From contig NZ_JAUHJQ010000002.1 of the NCBI RefSeq assembly GCF_030412965.1, forward strand, positions 553,979 through 617,978: 64,000 nucleotides of DNA, written 5' to 3'. Origin of the DNA: Nocardioides oceani (GTDB lineage: Bacteria > Actinomycetota > Actinomycetes > Propionibacteriales > Nocardioidaceae). Both the position numbers and the translations under genes were made by a program. Each line of letters begins with the position of its first letter. Positions within the stretch are counted from its first letter, which is position 1. Shown here one piece after another: positions 50,554 to 60,619 of the stretch. The notes below the pieces were generated by a model, which did not search any database, was not told the origin of the DNA, and saw only the letters and a program-made list of their open reading frames with translations.

Positions 50554-51750
50554 TCATCTCCGGAGACGGAACCGGCGGGCGGGCTTCTCGGACTCGGCCG
50601 GGTCGGCCCCCTCCTCGGGGGCCCCGGCGGAGCGAGGGGCCGCGACGGTCTCGCCCGCGAGGCGGACGGCGAGGTCGCGGATGGCGGTGCTGGACTGGTG
50701 GGTGGGGTTCTCCAGCAGGATCGGCGTGCCGGAGTTGGTCGCGGCCGCGATGTCGATGGAGCTCTCCACCTGGGTGGCCACGCCCATGCCGAGGATCGCC
50801 TCGACCTTGTCCGGGCCGATGCCCACGGCGTCGTCCGCCCGGTTGAGGAGCAGGTGCCGGTGGCCGCGGGCGATGTTGAGCATCTCCAGCGTCTCGAGCG
50901 CGACCTTGACGTTCTTCAGGGTCGGCACGTCCAGTGTCGCGACGATGACGCACTCGTCGGTCTCGTCCAGGGCGGTCAGCGTCTGCTCGTCGAAGGCCGG
51001 CGCGGTGTCGACGACGACGTAGTCGAAGGTCTCGCGCAGCGTGCGCAGGATCCTGGTCACCAGCGCGGCGGTGACCCGCTCCCGCACGTCGGGGTGGGCG
51101 GGGGCGGCCAGCACCATGAGGGACTCCTGGTGCCGGGTCAGCAGCCCGTCGAGCATGGCCACGTCGAGGGAGTCCTCGGCGCCGACGGCCTGCTCGATCG
51201 AGTGGGTGGGGAAGAGCTGCATGGTGATCGCGACGTCGCCGAAGCCGAGGTCGAGGTCGACCAGGCACACCTTGCGGGCGCCCTGGTCGGTCAGCGCCAG
51301 CGCCAGGTTGACCGCCATCGTGGTCTTGCCGACGCCGCCCTTGGGGGAGAAGACCGTGACGACGCGGCCGACGTGCGCGGCGCCCGAGGGTCCGCGGAGG
51401 GCCAGGTGCAGCTGGTAGGCGCGGTCGACGGCGGCCTCGAGCGCCGTGACGTCGTCGGTGGCGACGACATCACGGGCCCCGGCCTTCATCGCGCCGGCCA
51501 GGGTGGCGGTGTCGAGCTCGTCGCGGACGAGCACCACGCTGACGGTCGGCCGGGAGGTGCGCAGGCCCTCGCACACCGCGACGGTCTCCTCCAGCGCCAG
51601 GTGCGGGCCCAGCACGACGACGTACTCGTCGGTGTGCTGGGTGAGCCAGGCCTGCATGCGGTCGACCGACAGCACGCCCTGCGCGCCGGTGGGCAGACCG
51701 GCCAGGAGCGCGGCGACGGTGGAGTTCTCGGGATCGACGACGACGGGCAC
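50554..51750 (-). CDS. cpaE: CpaE/TadZ-type localisation ATPase
   Basis: The protein has 398 residues. Residues 1-120 are a receiver-like domain without the usual phospho-acceptor Asp. They are followed by a MinD/ParA-type P-loop domain with FSPKGGVGKTTMAVNLALAL (P-loop Lys ~142), VDLDLGFGDVAI and VVVDTAPAFDEQTL. CpaE/TadZ proteins position the Tad machinery at a cell site. It lies five bases beyond cpaB and upstream of tadA. Confidence 0.92.
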   Translation of the reverse strand: MPVVVDPENSTVAALLAGLPTGAQGVLSVDRMQAWLTQHTDEYVVVLGPHLALEETVAVCEGLRTSRPTVSVVLVRDELDTATLAGAMKAGARDVVATDDVTALEAAVDRAYQLHLALRGPSGAAHVGRVVTVFSPKGGVGKTTMAVNLALALTDQGARKVCLVDLDLGFGDVAITMQLFPTHSIEQAVGAEDSLDVAMLDGLLTRHQESLMVLAAPAHPDVRERVTAALVTRILRTLRETFDYVVVDTAPAFDEQTLTALDETDECVIVATLDVPTLKNVKVALETLEMLNIARGHRHLLLNRADDAVGIGPDKVEAILGMGVATQVESSIDIAAATNSGTPILLENPTHQSSTAIRDLAVRLAGETVAAPRSAGAPEEGADPAESEKPARRFRLRR

Positions 51751-51755
51751 GTCGA

Positions 51756-52496
51756 CTACCTGAACAGGTTCTGGTTAGTGACGCCCGGTCCGGGGCGCAC
51801 GCTGGTGCCCTCGCCGACGAGGGCGAAGGCCAGCTCGCCGTTGCCCTGCGCGAACATCACCCGCTCGACCTCGTCCTGGGTGAGCGCCAGGGTGATCAGC
51901 GTCCGCGGCAGCTGCTCGACGGTCTGCTGACCGGTCTGGTCGGTCGTGGTCGTCGAGACCGGCGTGGTCGAGCCGACGGCCAGCACCGTGGCCTTCGGCA
52001 GCAGCAGCCGGGTGAACGGCTGGCCCGTGCTCGGGTCCGCGCCGTTGAAGAAGACCGCGACCTGCGAGCCGGGGTTGACGAAGCCGGCCACCCGGGCGGT
52101 GTCCGTGAGGTTCACCGTGGCGGTGACCTGGCCCTTCTGCAGCTGCAGTCCGGTGTCGGCCGAGACCTGCGCGGCGCCGCCGAACTTGGCAGGGATCAGC
52201 TGCTCACCGGGATAGATCGGCACCAGCGCGAGCTGGCCGCTGAAGAGCTCGGTGTCGGACTGCGCGCCCTCGAGCACCTGGTCCTGCGCAACGGGCTCGA
52301 GCGCCACCTTGCCGGCGGCCAGGGCGTCCTCGATCTTCTCGCCCTTGGCGATCGGCGCGGTCGCCCGCAGCACGTCGACCGTGGCGAACCGGTCCTCCGC
52401 GCGCTCGTCGGCCCCCCGCACGTACAGGAAGACCAGCACCGCGCCGAGGGCAGCGACGAGCGCAGCGGCGATCAGCAGGATCCTTCGTCGATCCAT
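51756..52496 (-). CDS. cpaB: Flp pilus assembly protein CpaB (SAF/RcpC)
   Basis: The protein has 246 residues. An N-terminal membrane helix (ILLIAAALVAALGAVLVFLYV) is followed by a SAF domain (ATAPIAKGEKIEDALAAGK) and an RcpC-type domain with GSQVAVFFNGADPSTGQ. CpaB/RcpC supports pilus assembly in the cell envelope. ATG 52496 follows a GGAGAGG site. It is the first gene of the tad operon, and its upstream region carries inverted repeats. Confidence 0.9.
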   Translation of the reverse strand: MDRRRILLIAAALVAALGAVLVFLYVRGADERAEDRFATVDVLRATAPIAKGEKIEDALAAGKVALEPVAQDQVLEGAQSDTELFSGQLALVPIYPGEQLIPAKFGGAAQVSADTGLQLQKGQVTATVNLTDTARVAGFVNPGSQVAVFFNGADPSTGQPFTRLLLPKATVLAVGSTTPVSTTTTDQTGQQTVEQLPRTLITLALTQDEVERVMFAQGNGELAFALVGEGTSVRPGPGVTNQNLFR

Positions 52497-52571
52497 CGAC
52501 AGAACCTCTCCGTCCTGTGAGGAACGTCGGGAGCCCCCTCCGACGGTCCAGCGTTGTCCCATGCGGCAACG

Positions 52572-52650
52572 GTCCGCTCCTCCCCGAGCGGACGCACCGA
52601 GCAACGATGCTAGGCGGCCCCATCAGTTCCCGCGGGGAAATGGCGGGAAC
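52572..52650. promoter_or_regulatory. Inverted repeats upstream of cpaB
   Basis: Two repeats lie in the ~209-base gap between cpaB and the fatty-acid ligase gene. Arms GTCCGCTC (52572-52579) and GAGCGGAC (52586-52593) form an 8-bp hairpin in the expected cpaB leader. Arms GTTCCCGC (52626-52633) and GCGGGAAC (52643-52650) flank a nine-base spacer about 130 bases before the cpaB start. The first could affect cpaB translation, and the second could be an operator or part of the ligase terminator. Confidence 0.4.
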
Positions 52651-52654
52651 GGCA

Positions 52655-52684
52655 GCGCGCGCCACCCGTACGGGTGACGCGCGC
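52655..52684 (-). terminator. Hairpin after the fatty-acid ligase gene
   Basis: GC-rich arms at 52655-52667 and 52672-52684 pair except for one position, with GTAC as the loop. The hairpin lies about 21 bases beyond the ligase stop on that gene's strand. There is no long T-run. Confidence 0.55.
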
Positions 52685-52705
52685 CGGGACGTGCCGGGGT
52701 GCCGG

Positions 52706-54496
<1,791 letters not shown>

Positions 54497-54650
54497 GCTG
54501 CACTCCTCCGGACACGTCGGTACGGGCGCCCGGTCGGACGCCTCGTCGCAGGCTACCGCCGCCCGAGGACGCCCCTCCCATCCGGTACGCTGCCGCATCG
54601 ATCCACCCGCCGACCCCGCCCAGCAGCCGCGACCTCCAGGGGGCCCCGCC

Positions 54651-55085
54651 ATGGCCGAACAGACCACGTCGTCGATCACCGTCGACGCCGCGCCGGCCGA
54701 CGTGATGACGGTGATCGCGGACTTCGCGGCGTACCCCGAGTGGGCCAAGGGCGTGCGGACCGCCGACGTCGTCTCGACCTACCCCGACGGCCGGGCCGAG
54801 CGGGTGTTCTTCGCCCTCGACGTCTCGCCGATCAAGGACGAGTACACCCTGGAGTACCAGTGGGACGGCGACCGCGAGGTCACCTGGACCCTGGTCGAGG
54901 GCCAGATGATGCGGGCGCTCGACGGCGCCTACGTGCTGCGCGACCTCGGCGGCTCGACCGAGGTGACCTACCGGCTCGCCCTCGACGTCTCGATCCCGCT
55001 CATCGGGATGCTGAAGCGCAAGGGCGAGAAGATCCTCATCGACACGGCGCTGAAGGGTCTGAAGAAGCGCGTCGAGTCGCGCTGA
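54651..55085 (+). CDS. SRPBCC-family protein (TB16.3/Rv2185c-like)
   Basis: The protein has 144 residues and a START/SRPBCC (Polyketide_cyc) fold: SSITVDAAPADVMTVIADFA near the N-terminus and GMLKRKGEKILIDTALKG for the long C-terminal helix. It has no membrane segment. It matches Rv2185c, which precedes the same ArsA-like ATPase. Ligand unknown; a hydrophobic molecule in the central cavity is plausible. It begins eight bases before the ArsA-like gene on the same strand. Confidence 0.83.
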   Translation: MAEQTTSSITVDAAPADVMTVIADFAAYPEWAKGVRTADVVSTYPDGRAERVFFALDVSPIKDEYTLEYQWDGDREVTWTLVEGQMMRALDGAYVLRDLGGSTEVTYRLALDVSIPLIGMLKRKGEKILIDTALKGLKKRVESR

Positions 55086-55093
55086 CGCGCCCG

Positions 55094-56284
55094 ATGCGTC
55101 TCCTCCTCCTCACCGGCAAGGGCGGTGTCGGCAAGTCCACGGTCGCGGCTGGTACGGCGGCGCTCGCGGCCGCCGCGGGCCACCGCACGCTGGTGCTGTC
55201 CACCGACGCGGCCCACTCGCTCGGTGACGCCTTCGGCGTGCCCGTGGGGCCGGACCCCACCGAGGTGGCCGACCGGCTGTTCGTCCAGCAGGTCGACGCC
55301 CAGCTGCGCTTCCAGGAGTCGTGGGGCGAGGTGCAGCGCTACCTCCTCTCGGTCCTCGACGCCGCCGGCGTCGACCGGGTCGCGGCCGAGGAGCTGACCG
55401 TCCTCCCCGGCGCCGAGGAGGTGCTGGCGCTGCTCGAGCTGCGGCTCCAGGTCCTCTCCGGTGCGTGGGACGTCGTCGTCGTCGACTGCGCGCCCACCGC
55501 CGAGACGCTCCGGCTGCTGGCGCTGCCCGAGGCCCTCGGGTGGTACATGCAGCGGGTCTTCCCGCTCCAGGCCCGCGTCGTCAGCACCCTCAAGCCGGTG
55601 CTCGCGCGCGCGGCCGGGGTGCCGATGCCGGGCGGGTCGGTCTTCGACGCCGTCGAGCGGCTGCACGCCGAGCTCGACGAGGTCCGGGCGCTGCTCCAGG
55701 GCCCGTCGGCGAGCGTGCGCCTCGTGCTCACCCCCGAGGCCGTCGTCGTCGCGGAGGCCCGCCGCAGCTGGACCACGCTGTCGCTCTACGGCTACCGCGT
55801 CGACGGGGTCGTCGCCAACCGGGTCTTCCCGGACGCCGACGGCGACGACTGGCGCGCCGGCTGGGTCGCCGCGCAGCAGCAGGTCCTCGCCGAGGTCGAC
55901 CAGTCCTTCGTCGGGCTGCCGGTCTGGCGCTCGCGGTACCGGCCGGCCGAGCCCGTGGGCGTCGAGGCGCTCCGCGACCTCGCCGAGGAGGTGTACGCCG
56001 GCGCCGACCCGCTCGTGGTGCCCACCGGCGACGGGCCGTTCCGCGTCACGCGGACCGCCGACGGCGCGGTGCTGCGCCTGCGGCTGCCGCTGGTGGCCCG
56101 CGACCAGGTCGACCTCGCGCGCACGCACGACGAGCTGGTCGTGACCGTCGGGTCCTACCGCCGCCCGATCACGCTGCCCGCCGCGCTCGTGCACCTCGAC
56201 GTGGCCGGCGCCCGGGTCGAGGACGGCGAGCTGCAGGTCCGCTTCCGCGCCCGCCACGACCGCTCGCGGGGAGCGAGCGCATGA
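55094..56284 (+). CDS. ArsA/GET3-family ATPase
   Basis: The protein has 396 residues. The P-loop is LLTGKGGVGKSTVAAGTAAL, with the A-loop and signature STDAAHSLGDAFGV. A Walker B-like VVVVDCAPTAETLRLLALPEAL follows. The GET3-type second half has VLTPEAVVVAEARR and a C-terminal domain with hydrophobic beta strands. It is a single-domain ArsA/GET3 homologue like Rv2184c; there are no arsenite-binding cysteines where ArsA has them, so arsenite export is unlikely. It overlaps the DUF5304 gene (56281-56284). Confidence 0.87.
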   Translation: MRLLLLTGKGGVGKSTVAAGTAALAAAAGHRTLVLSTDAAHSLGDAFGVPVGPDPTEVADRLFVQQVDAQLRFQESWGEVQRYLLSVLDAAGVDRVAAEELTVLPGAEEVLALLELRLQVLSGAWDVVVVDCAPTAETLRLLALPEALGWYMQRVFPLQARVVSTLKPVLARAAGVPMPGGSVFDAVERLHAELDEVRALLQGPSASVRLVLTPEAVVVAEARRSWTTLSLYGYRVDGVVANRVFPDADGDDWRAGWVAAQQQVLAEVDQSFVGLPVWRSRYRPAEPVGVEALRDLAEEVYAGADPLVVPTGDGPFRVTRTADGAVLRLRLPLVARDQVDLARTHDELVVTVGSYRRPITLPAALVHLDVAGARVEDGELQVRFRARHDRSRGASA

Positions 56285-56724
56285 GCGACGAGCAGCGGCC
56301 GGGCGACGCAGCCGGCCCCGACGGTGAGGACGTGGGCAGCGTCGCCGAGGAGGCGGCCAAGCTCTTCGGCGCACTCGGCGACTGGGCGCAGGACCAGGGC
56401 GACGGTCTCGGCGCCGGGTTCTCGGGCTTCGCGGCGCAGGCCGCCGCGGCCGCCCACGGGCTGGACGAGCACCTCGCGACCGGCGCCCCCGAGTGCACCT
56501 GGTGCCCGGTCTGCCGGGCGGTCCAGGCGGTGCGCCGGACGAGCCCCGAGGTGCGGGCCCACCTGACGGCGGCCGCCTCCTCGCTGCTGCAGGCGGCCGC
56601 CGAGGCGATGGCGACGGCGGTCCCGCAGGACCGTCGCCCGCCGCCGGACGCCGGCACGCGGGTGGAACGGATCGACCTGGACCCCGACACGGGGACCGAC
56701 GAGTGGCCGGAGGACGAGGAATGA
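56281..56724 (+). CDS. DUF5304-type protein (Rv2183c-like)
   Basis: The protein has 147 residues. The N-terminus is acidic (residues 1-45), followed by a helical middle with GALGDWAQDQGDGLGAGFSG. A TWCPVCRAVQAVRR motif at residues ~73-86 holds a CxxC pair. The C-terminus is Asp/Glu-rich and ends DEWPEDEE. It starts in the last bases of the ATPase gene (ATGA overlap) and overlaps the ROK kinase gene, so it belongs to the SRPBCC-ATPase-DUF5304 unit. No biochemical function known. Confidence 0.78.
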   Translation: MSDEQRPGDAAGPDGEDVGSVAEEAAKLFGALGDWAQDQGDGLGAGFSGFAAQAAAAAHGLDEHLATGAPECTWCPVCRAVQAVRRTSPEVRAHLTAAASSLLQAAAEAMATAVPQDRRPPPDAGTRVERIDLDPDTGTDEWPEDEE

Positions 56725-57662
56725 CGCTCACGTGTGGCGTGGACGTCGGTGGCACGAAGATCGCCGGCGGCGTGGTGGACAGCGAGGGCACGATCCTCGA
56801 GGAGCTGCGGGTCGAGTCGCCGGCGACCGACGCCGAGGCGATCGAGGACGCGATCGCCGGCCTGGTCGCCGACCTGCGCACCCGCCACGAGATCACGGCC
56901 GTCGGCGTCGGGGCGGCCGGCTACGTCGACAAGGCCCGCTCGGTGGTGATGTTCGCGCCGAACATCGCCTGGCGCGACGTACCCCTCAAGGCGGAGCTGG
57001 AGCAGCGCGTCGAGCTGCCGGTCGTGGTGGAGAACGACGCGAACGCCGCGGCCTGGGGCGAGTTCGTCTTCGGCGCCGGCCACGACGTCGACGACCTGCT
57101 GCTCGTGACGGTCGGCACCGGCATCGGCGGCGGCATCGTGCTCGACGGCAGGCTGCACCGCGGCGCGTTCGGCGCGGGCGCGGAGATCGGCCACATGCGG
57201 GTCGTGCCGGACGGCATCCGCTGCGGGTGCGGCAACCGCGGCTGCTTCGAGCAGTACGCCAGCGGGTCGGCGCTCGTCCGCGACGCGCGCGCGGCCGCGG
57301 TCGAGGGGTCCCTGGCGGCCCGCGGCCTGCTCGCCCGGGCCGGCGGCGACGCGCTCGCGATCACGGGTCCGCTCATCACCGAGGCCGCCCGTGCCGGCGA
57401 CCCGTTCGCGGTGGCGCAGCTGGCCGAGCTGGGCCGCTGGCTCGGCGAGGGCATCGCGTCGCTGGCCGCCGTGCTGGACCCGGCCGTCGTGGTCGTCGGC
57501 GGCGGCGTCAGCGAGGCCGGCGAGCTGCTGCTCGGCCCGATCCGCACGGCGTTCGTCGCCGAGCTCCCGGCGCGCGGCCACCGGCCGACGCTCGAGATCC
57601 GCCGCGCCCGGCTGGGCAACCGCGCGGGCCTCATCGGCGCCGCCGACCTCGCCCGCCACTGA
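56721..57662 (+). CDS. glkA: ROK-family glucokinase (GlkA-like)
   Basis: The protein has 313 residues. It has the ROK pattern GVDVGGTKIAGGVVD (ATP phosphate 1), VVENDANAAAWGEFVFG (catalytic Asp), VTVGTGIGGGIVLDG and the zinc motif CGCGNRGCFEQYASG. It resembles Streptomyces GlkA closely in this region, with VGAAGYVDKARSVVMFAPNIAW. It phosphorylates glucose with ATP and in Streptomyces GlkA also mediates carbon catabolite repression. The ATG overlaps the DUF5304 stop (ATGA). Confidence 0.9.
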   Translation: MTLTCGVDVGGTKIAGGVVDSEGTILEELRVESPATDAEAIEDAIAGLVADLRTRHEITAVGVGAAGYVDKARSVVMFAPNIAWRDVPLKAELEQRVELPVVVENDANAAAWGEFVFGAGHDVDDLLLVTVGTGIGGGIVLDGRLHRGAFGAGAEIGHMRVVPDGIRCGCGNRGCFEQYASGSALVRDARAAAVEGSLAARGLLARAGGDALAITGPLITEAARAGDPFAVAQLAELGRWLGEGIASLAAVLDPAVVVVGGGVSEAGELLLGPIRTAFVAELPARGHRPTLEIRRARLGNRAGLIGAADLARH

Positions 57663-57672
57663 GGGTCGGCGC

Positions 57673-58617
57673 GTGAGCCTGCACATCGGCGTCGACGTCG
57701 GCGGCACCAAGGTGCTGGCCGGCGAGGTCGACGCCGACGGCACGGTGCGGCGTACCGCCCGACGGGCCACCCCCGGCCGTCGCGTCGACGCCGCCCTGGT
57801 CGAGCAGGCCCTGACCGAGGCCGTCGCGGAGGTCGCCGACGGCCGGCGGGTCGACGGCGTGGGCCTCGCGGCCGCCGGGTTCGTCGACGCCGCGGGTGAG
57901 CGGGTGATGTTCGCGCCGCACCTGCCCTGGCAGGGCGAGGACGTCCGCGACCGGCTCGCCGAGCGCTGGGGCACCGTGGTCGCGCTCGACAACGACGCGA
58001 ACTGCGCGGCGCTCGCGGAGGGCGCGCTCGGTGCCGCGGCGGGTGTCGAGGACTTCCTGCTCGTCACGATGGGGACCGGGATCGGCGGCGCGGTCGTGAT
58101 CGGCGGCCGCGTCCACCGCGGGACCAACGGGATGGCCGGGGAGTTCGGGCACGCCCAGGTGGTGCCGGACGGCCACGCGTGCGAGTGCGGCGGCGCGGGG
58201 TGCTGGGAGCAGTACTCCAGCGGCAACGCGCTCGTCCGGCTCGCGCGGAGCGGCGTCGGGCGCGAGGCCACCGTGCTCGACGAGCTGTGCGGCGGCGACC
58301 CGGAGGCCGTCGTCGGACCGATGGTGACCGAGGCCGCCGAGCGAGGGGACCGGGTGGCCGCCGCCGCGTTCGCGTCCGTGGGGGACTGGCTCGGCGTCGG
58401 CATCGCCAACCTGGTCGCCGCCTTCGACCCCGCGCTCGTCGTCGTCGGTGGCGGGGTCTCCGCGGCCGACGACCTGCTGCTCGACCCCGCCCGCCGGGCG
58501 CTCACCCGGTCGCTGGTCGGCGCCGCGCACCGCACCGTCCCGGAGGTCGTCCGCGCCCGGTTCGGGCCGGAGGCGGGGATCGTCGGCGGGGCGATGCTCG
58601 CCCGCCGCCGGGCCTAG
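57673..58617 (+). CDS. Second ROK-family sugar kinase
   Basis: The protein has 314 residues. It repeats the architecture of its neighbour with VDVGGTKVLAGEVDADG, the catalytic Asp in ALDNDANCAALAEGALG, VTMGTGIGGAVVIGG and zinc motif CECGGAGCWEQYSSG. The two genes are a tandem duplication of glucokinase type. The GTG is 10 bases after the first. Its stop TAG overlaps the convergent stop in the four-base CTAG. Confidence 0.87.
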   Translation: MSLHIGVDVGGTKVLAGEVDADGTVRRTARRATPGRRVDAALVEQALTEAVAEVADGRRVDGVGLAAAGFVDAAGERVMFAPHLPWQGEDVRDRLAERWGTVVALDNDANCAALAEGALGAAAGVEDFLLVTMGTGIGGAVVIGGRVHRGTNGMAGEFGHAQVVPDGHACECGGAGCWEQYSSGNALVRLARSGVGREATVLDELCGGDPEAVVGPMVTEAAERGDRVAAAAFASVGDWLGVGIANLVAAFDPALVVVGGGVSAADDLLLDPARRALTRSLVGAAHRTVPEVVRARFGPEAGIVGGAMLARRRA

Positions 58618-59021
58618 AGCTGGGCGCCGTCGTCCCAGGGGTCCCGCGGGCCGCGGGGCATCTGCAGGACGAGGTAGAGGAAGCCGCCGACGAACCAGCC
58701 GACGAGCAGGTAGGACAGCAGCTGCGGCAGCCCGACGCCGGCCACCAGGCACACCAGCAGCACCGCGGGCGCGCCGAAGACGCCGGCCCACCCGACCGCC
58801 CGCGCGCCGCGCGGACGCGGCAGCGGCGGGGGAGCCGGCGGGACGAACCGCTCCTCGTCGGCCCGCGCGAGGTCGCTGCCCGGATCCTCCGGGAGCGGCA
58901 CGTCGTACGTCGGCGGGCCGGCGTCGACGGTGGGCGCGGGCGGGTCCTCGTCGAGCGTCGGGCGCTCGCCGTAGTTCTCGACGATCGCGCGCCAGACGTC
59001 GTCCTCGTCGTCCCGCTTCAC
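58614..59021 (-). CDS. Hypothetical membrane protein with acidic N-terminus
   Basis: The protein has 135 residues. Residues 1-70 are soluble, acidic and Pro-rich. Two hydrophobic helices follow (AVGWAGVFGAPAVLLVCLVA and LPQLLSYLLVGWFVGGFLYL), then a short PRGPRDPWDDGAQL tail. Similar proteins occur in Nocardioides; no function is known. It converges with the ROK gene and lies ten bases beyond the next gene's stop, so it may follow that gene in one transcript. Confidence 0.72.
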   Translation of the reverse strand: MKRDDEDDVWRAIVENYGERPTLDEDPPAPTVDAGPPTYDVPLPEDPGSDLARADEERFVPPAPPPLPRPRGARAVGWAGVFGAPAVLLVCLVAGVGLPQLLSYLLVGWFVGGFLYLVLQMPRGPRDPWDDGAQL

Positions 59022-59031
59022 GGGGTCGAGG

Positions 59032-59826
59032 CTACGCCGCGGTCACCCGCTTCACGAACGCCGCGGTCTCCTCGACGATCGTCGGCAGGTCGTGGTCGAG
59101 GGTGGCGACGTGGTAGCTCTCCGGGAGCGACACCTCGGTCACGTCGCGCGAGGACACCCCGGCGACCACCAGCGGCTGGGTGAGCTCGTCGACGACGTGG
59201 TCGACGGTCGAGCGGAGGTAGAGCAGCGGGGCGGTGACGCGGGGCAGGTCGGCGACGAGGCCGGGCCAGGCGCGGAACATCGAGTGGGCGGCCTTGAGCG
59301 GCGTGCGGGTGTAGCCGTGCTCCTCGACGCCGGGCTTCTTGATGTCGTTCGCGATGCCCGGGAAGCTCCCGACGAGGTGCTTGAGCACGGGGAGCAGCGT
59401 GACGTCCTTGCGCCCGGTGGCCAGCGCGGGGTTGACGACCACGACCCCCGCCACGGCGTCGCCGTGGTCGGCGGCCAGCCGCAGCGTGAGCGCGCCGCCC
59501 ATCGACAGCCCGCCGACGACGACCGCGTCATGGTCGCGCCGCAGGTCGGCGAAGGCCCGCGACAGCTCGGCGTACCAGTCGTCCCACGTCGTGGTGTTGC
59601 AGTCCTGCCAAGTGGTGCCATGGCCCGGCAGCCGCGGCACCTCGACGCCGTACCCCCGCTCCGCGAGCGCCTCGCCCCACGGCTTGATCGACGCCGGCTG
59701 CCCGGTGAAGCCGTGGCTGAGCAGCACGCCGACGCGGCGGCCGCCGGTCAGCTCGGGGCGGGCGGGCACGGAGAGCGGGGCGGCCAGGGGGTGGATCGCG
59801 GGGCCGGCGTTCGGCGCGGTCGTCAT
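59032..59826 (-). CDS. Alpha/beta-hydrolase, Est30-like carboxylesterase
   Basis: The protein has 264 residues. It has the alpha/beta-hydrolase nucleophile elbow VVVGGLSMGGALTLRLAADH, the oxyanion LLSHGFTGQPASIKPW region, a RLPGHGTTW loop, and a C-terminal catalytic His in SYHVATLDHD. A further conserved Asp lies in the STVDHVVDEL segment. It resembles short-chain carboxylesterases and monoacylglycerol lipases. It is divergent from the acyltransferase gene by about 50 bases. Confidence 0.87.
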   Translation of the reverse strand: MTTAPNAGPAIHPLAAPLSVPARPELTGGRRVGVLLSHGFTGQPASIKPWGEALAERGYGVEVPRLPGHGTTWQDCNTTTWDDWYAELSRAFADLRRDHDAVVVGGLSMGGALTLRLAADHGDAVAGVVVVNPALATGRKDVTLLPVLKHLVGSFPGIANDIKKPGVEEHGYTRTPLKAAHSMFRAWPGLVADLPRVTAPLLYLRSTVDHVVDELTQPLVVAGVSSRDVTEVSLPESYHVATLDHDLPTIVEETAAFVKRVTAA

Positions 59827-59884
59827 GCCCGCACCTTAGGTCTAGGGTTGCCCCGTCCGGGCCGGGTCTTGGAAGGTGCGCCGC

Positions 59885-60619
59885 GTGTTCTATTGGTTCC
59901 TGAAGTGGGTGGCCCTCGGGCCGTTCCTGCGGGTCATCTTCCGGCCGCAGGTGACCGGCGCGGACAACGTCCCCGCCGACGGCCCGGCGATCCTCGCCAG
60001 CAACCACCTGTCCTACGCCGACTGGCTCTTCATGCCGCTCACCCTGCCGCGCCGGGTGACGTTCGTGGCGAAGGCGGAGTACTTCACCAGCCCCGGCGTC
60101 AAGGGCTGGTTCCAGAAGCAGTTCTTCTCCGGCGCCGGTCAGGTGCCGATCGACCGGGGCGGCGCCAGCGCGGCCGAGGGCGCGCTCACGGCGGCCAAGC
60201 GGATCCTGCAGGAGGGCGGGCTGTTCGGCATCTACCCGGAGGGCACCCGCAGCCACGACGGCCGGCTCTACCGCGGCAAGACCGGCGTCGCCCGCCTCGC
60301 GCTCGAGACCGGCGTGCCGGTGATCCCGGTCGCCGTCGTCGGCACCGACGTCGTCGCGCCCCCGGGCAAGACCTTCGGCACGTTCACCCGTCCGGTCGTG
60401 CGCTTCGGCAAACCGTTGGACTTCTCCCGCTACGAGGGGATGAGCAACGACCGCTACATCCTCCGCTCGGTGACCGACGAGATCATGTACGAGATCATGC
60501 GGCTCTCCGGCCAGGAGTACGTCGACATGTACGCCGCACAGGCCAAGAAGGCCGACGCCGAGTCGAAGAAGGCCGAGCGGGGCGAGCAGCCCGCCGAGCA
60601 GCAGAAGAAGGCGTCCTGA
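59885..60619 (+). CDS. plsC: 1-acyl-sn-glycerol-3-phosphate acyltransferase (PlsC family)
   Basis: The protein has 244 residues. The PlsC motif I is SNHLSYADWLFMPL (the HxxxxD block), with PIDRGG, then GIYPEGTRSHDGRLYRGKTG (motif III) and VPVIPVAVVGTD. It acylates lysophosphatidate or related lipids at the membrane. GTG 59885 was selected because a GGAAGG site lies eight bases before it; a GTG 9 bases upstream would add three residues. The C-terminus is Lys/Glu-rich. It corresponds to Rv2182c. Its stop overlaps the putative CTG start of the next gene. Confidence 0.88.
   Translation: MFYWFLKWVALGPFLRVIFRPQVTGADNVPADGPAILASNHLSYADWLFMPLTLPRRVTFVAKAEYFTSPGVKGWFQKQFFSGAGQVPIDRGGASAAEGALTAAKRILQEGGLFGIYPEGTRSHDGRLYRGKTGVARLALETGVPVIPVAVVGTDVVAPPGKTFGTFTRPVVRFGKPLDFSRYEGMSNDRYILRSVTDEIMYEIMRLSGQEYVDMYAAQAKKADAESKKAERGEQPAEQQKKAS

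Noticed and set aside
52597..52650. An ECF-type promoter (GGAAC with distant GTT) upstream of cpaB
   Set aside because: The spacing between the GGAAC and GTT elements is about 20 bases, longer than known ECF promoters, so it was not called.
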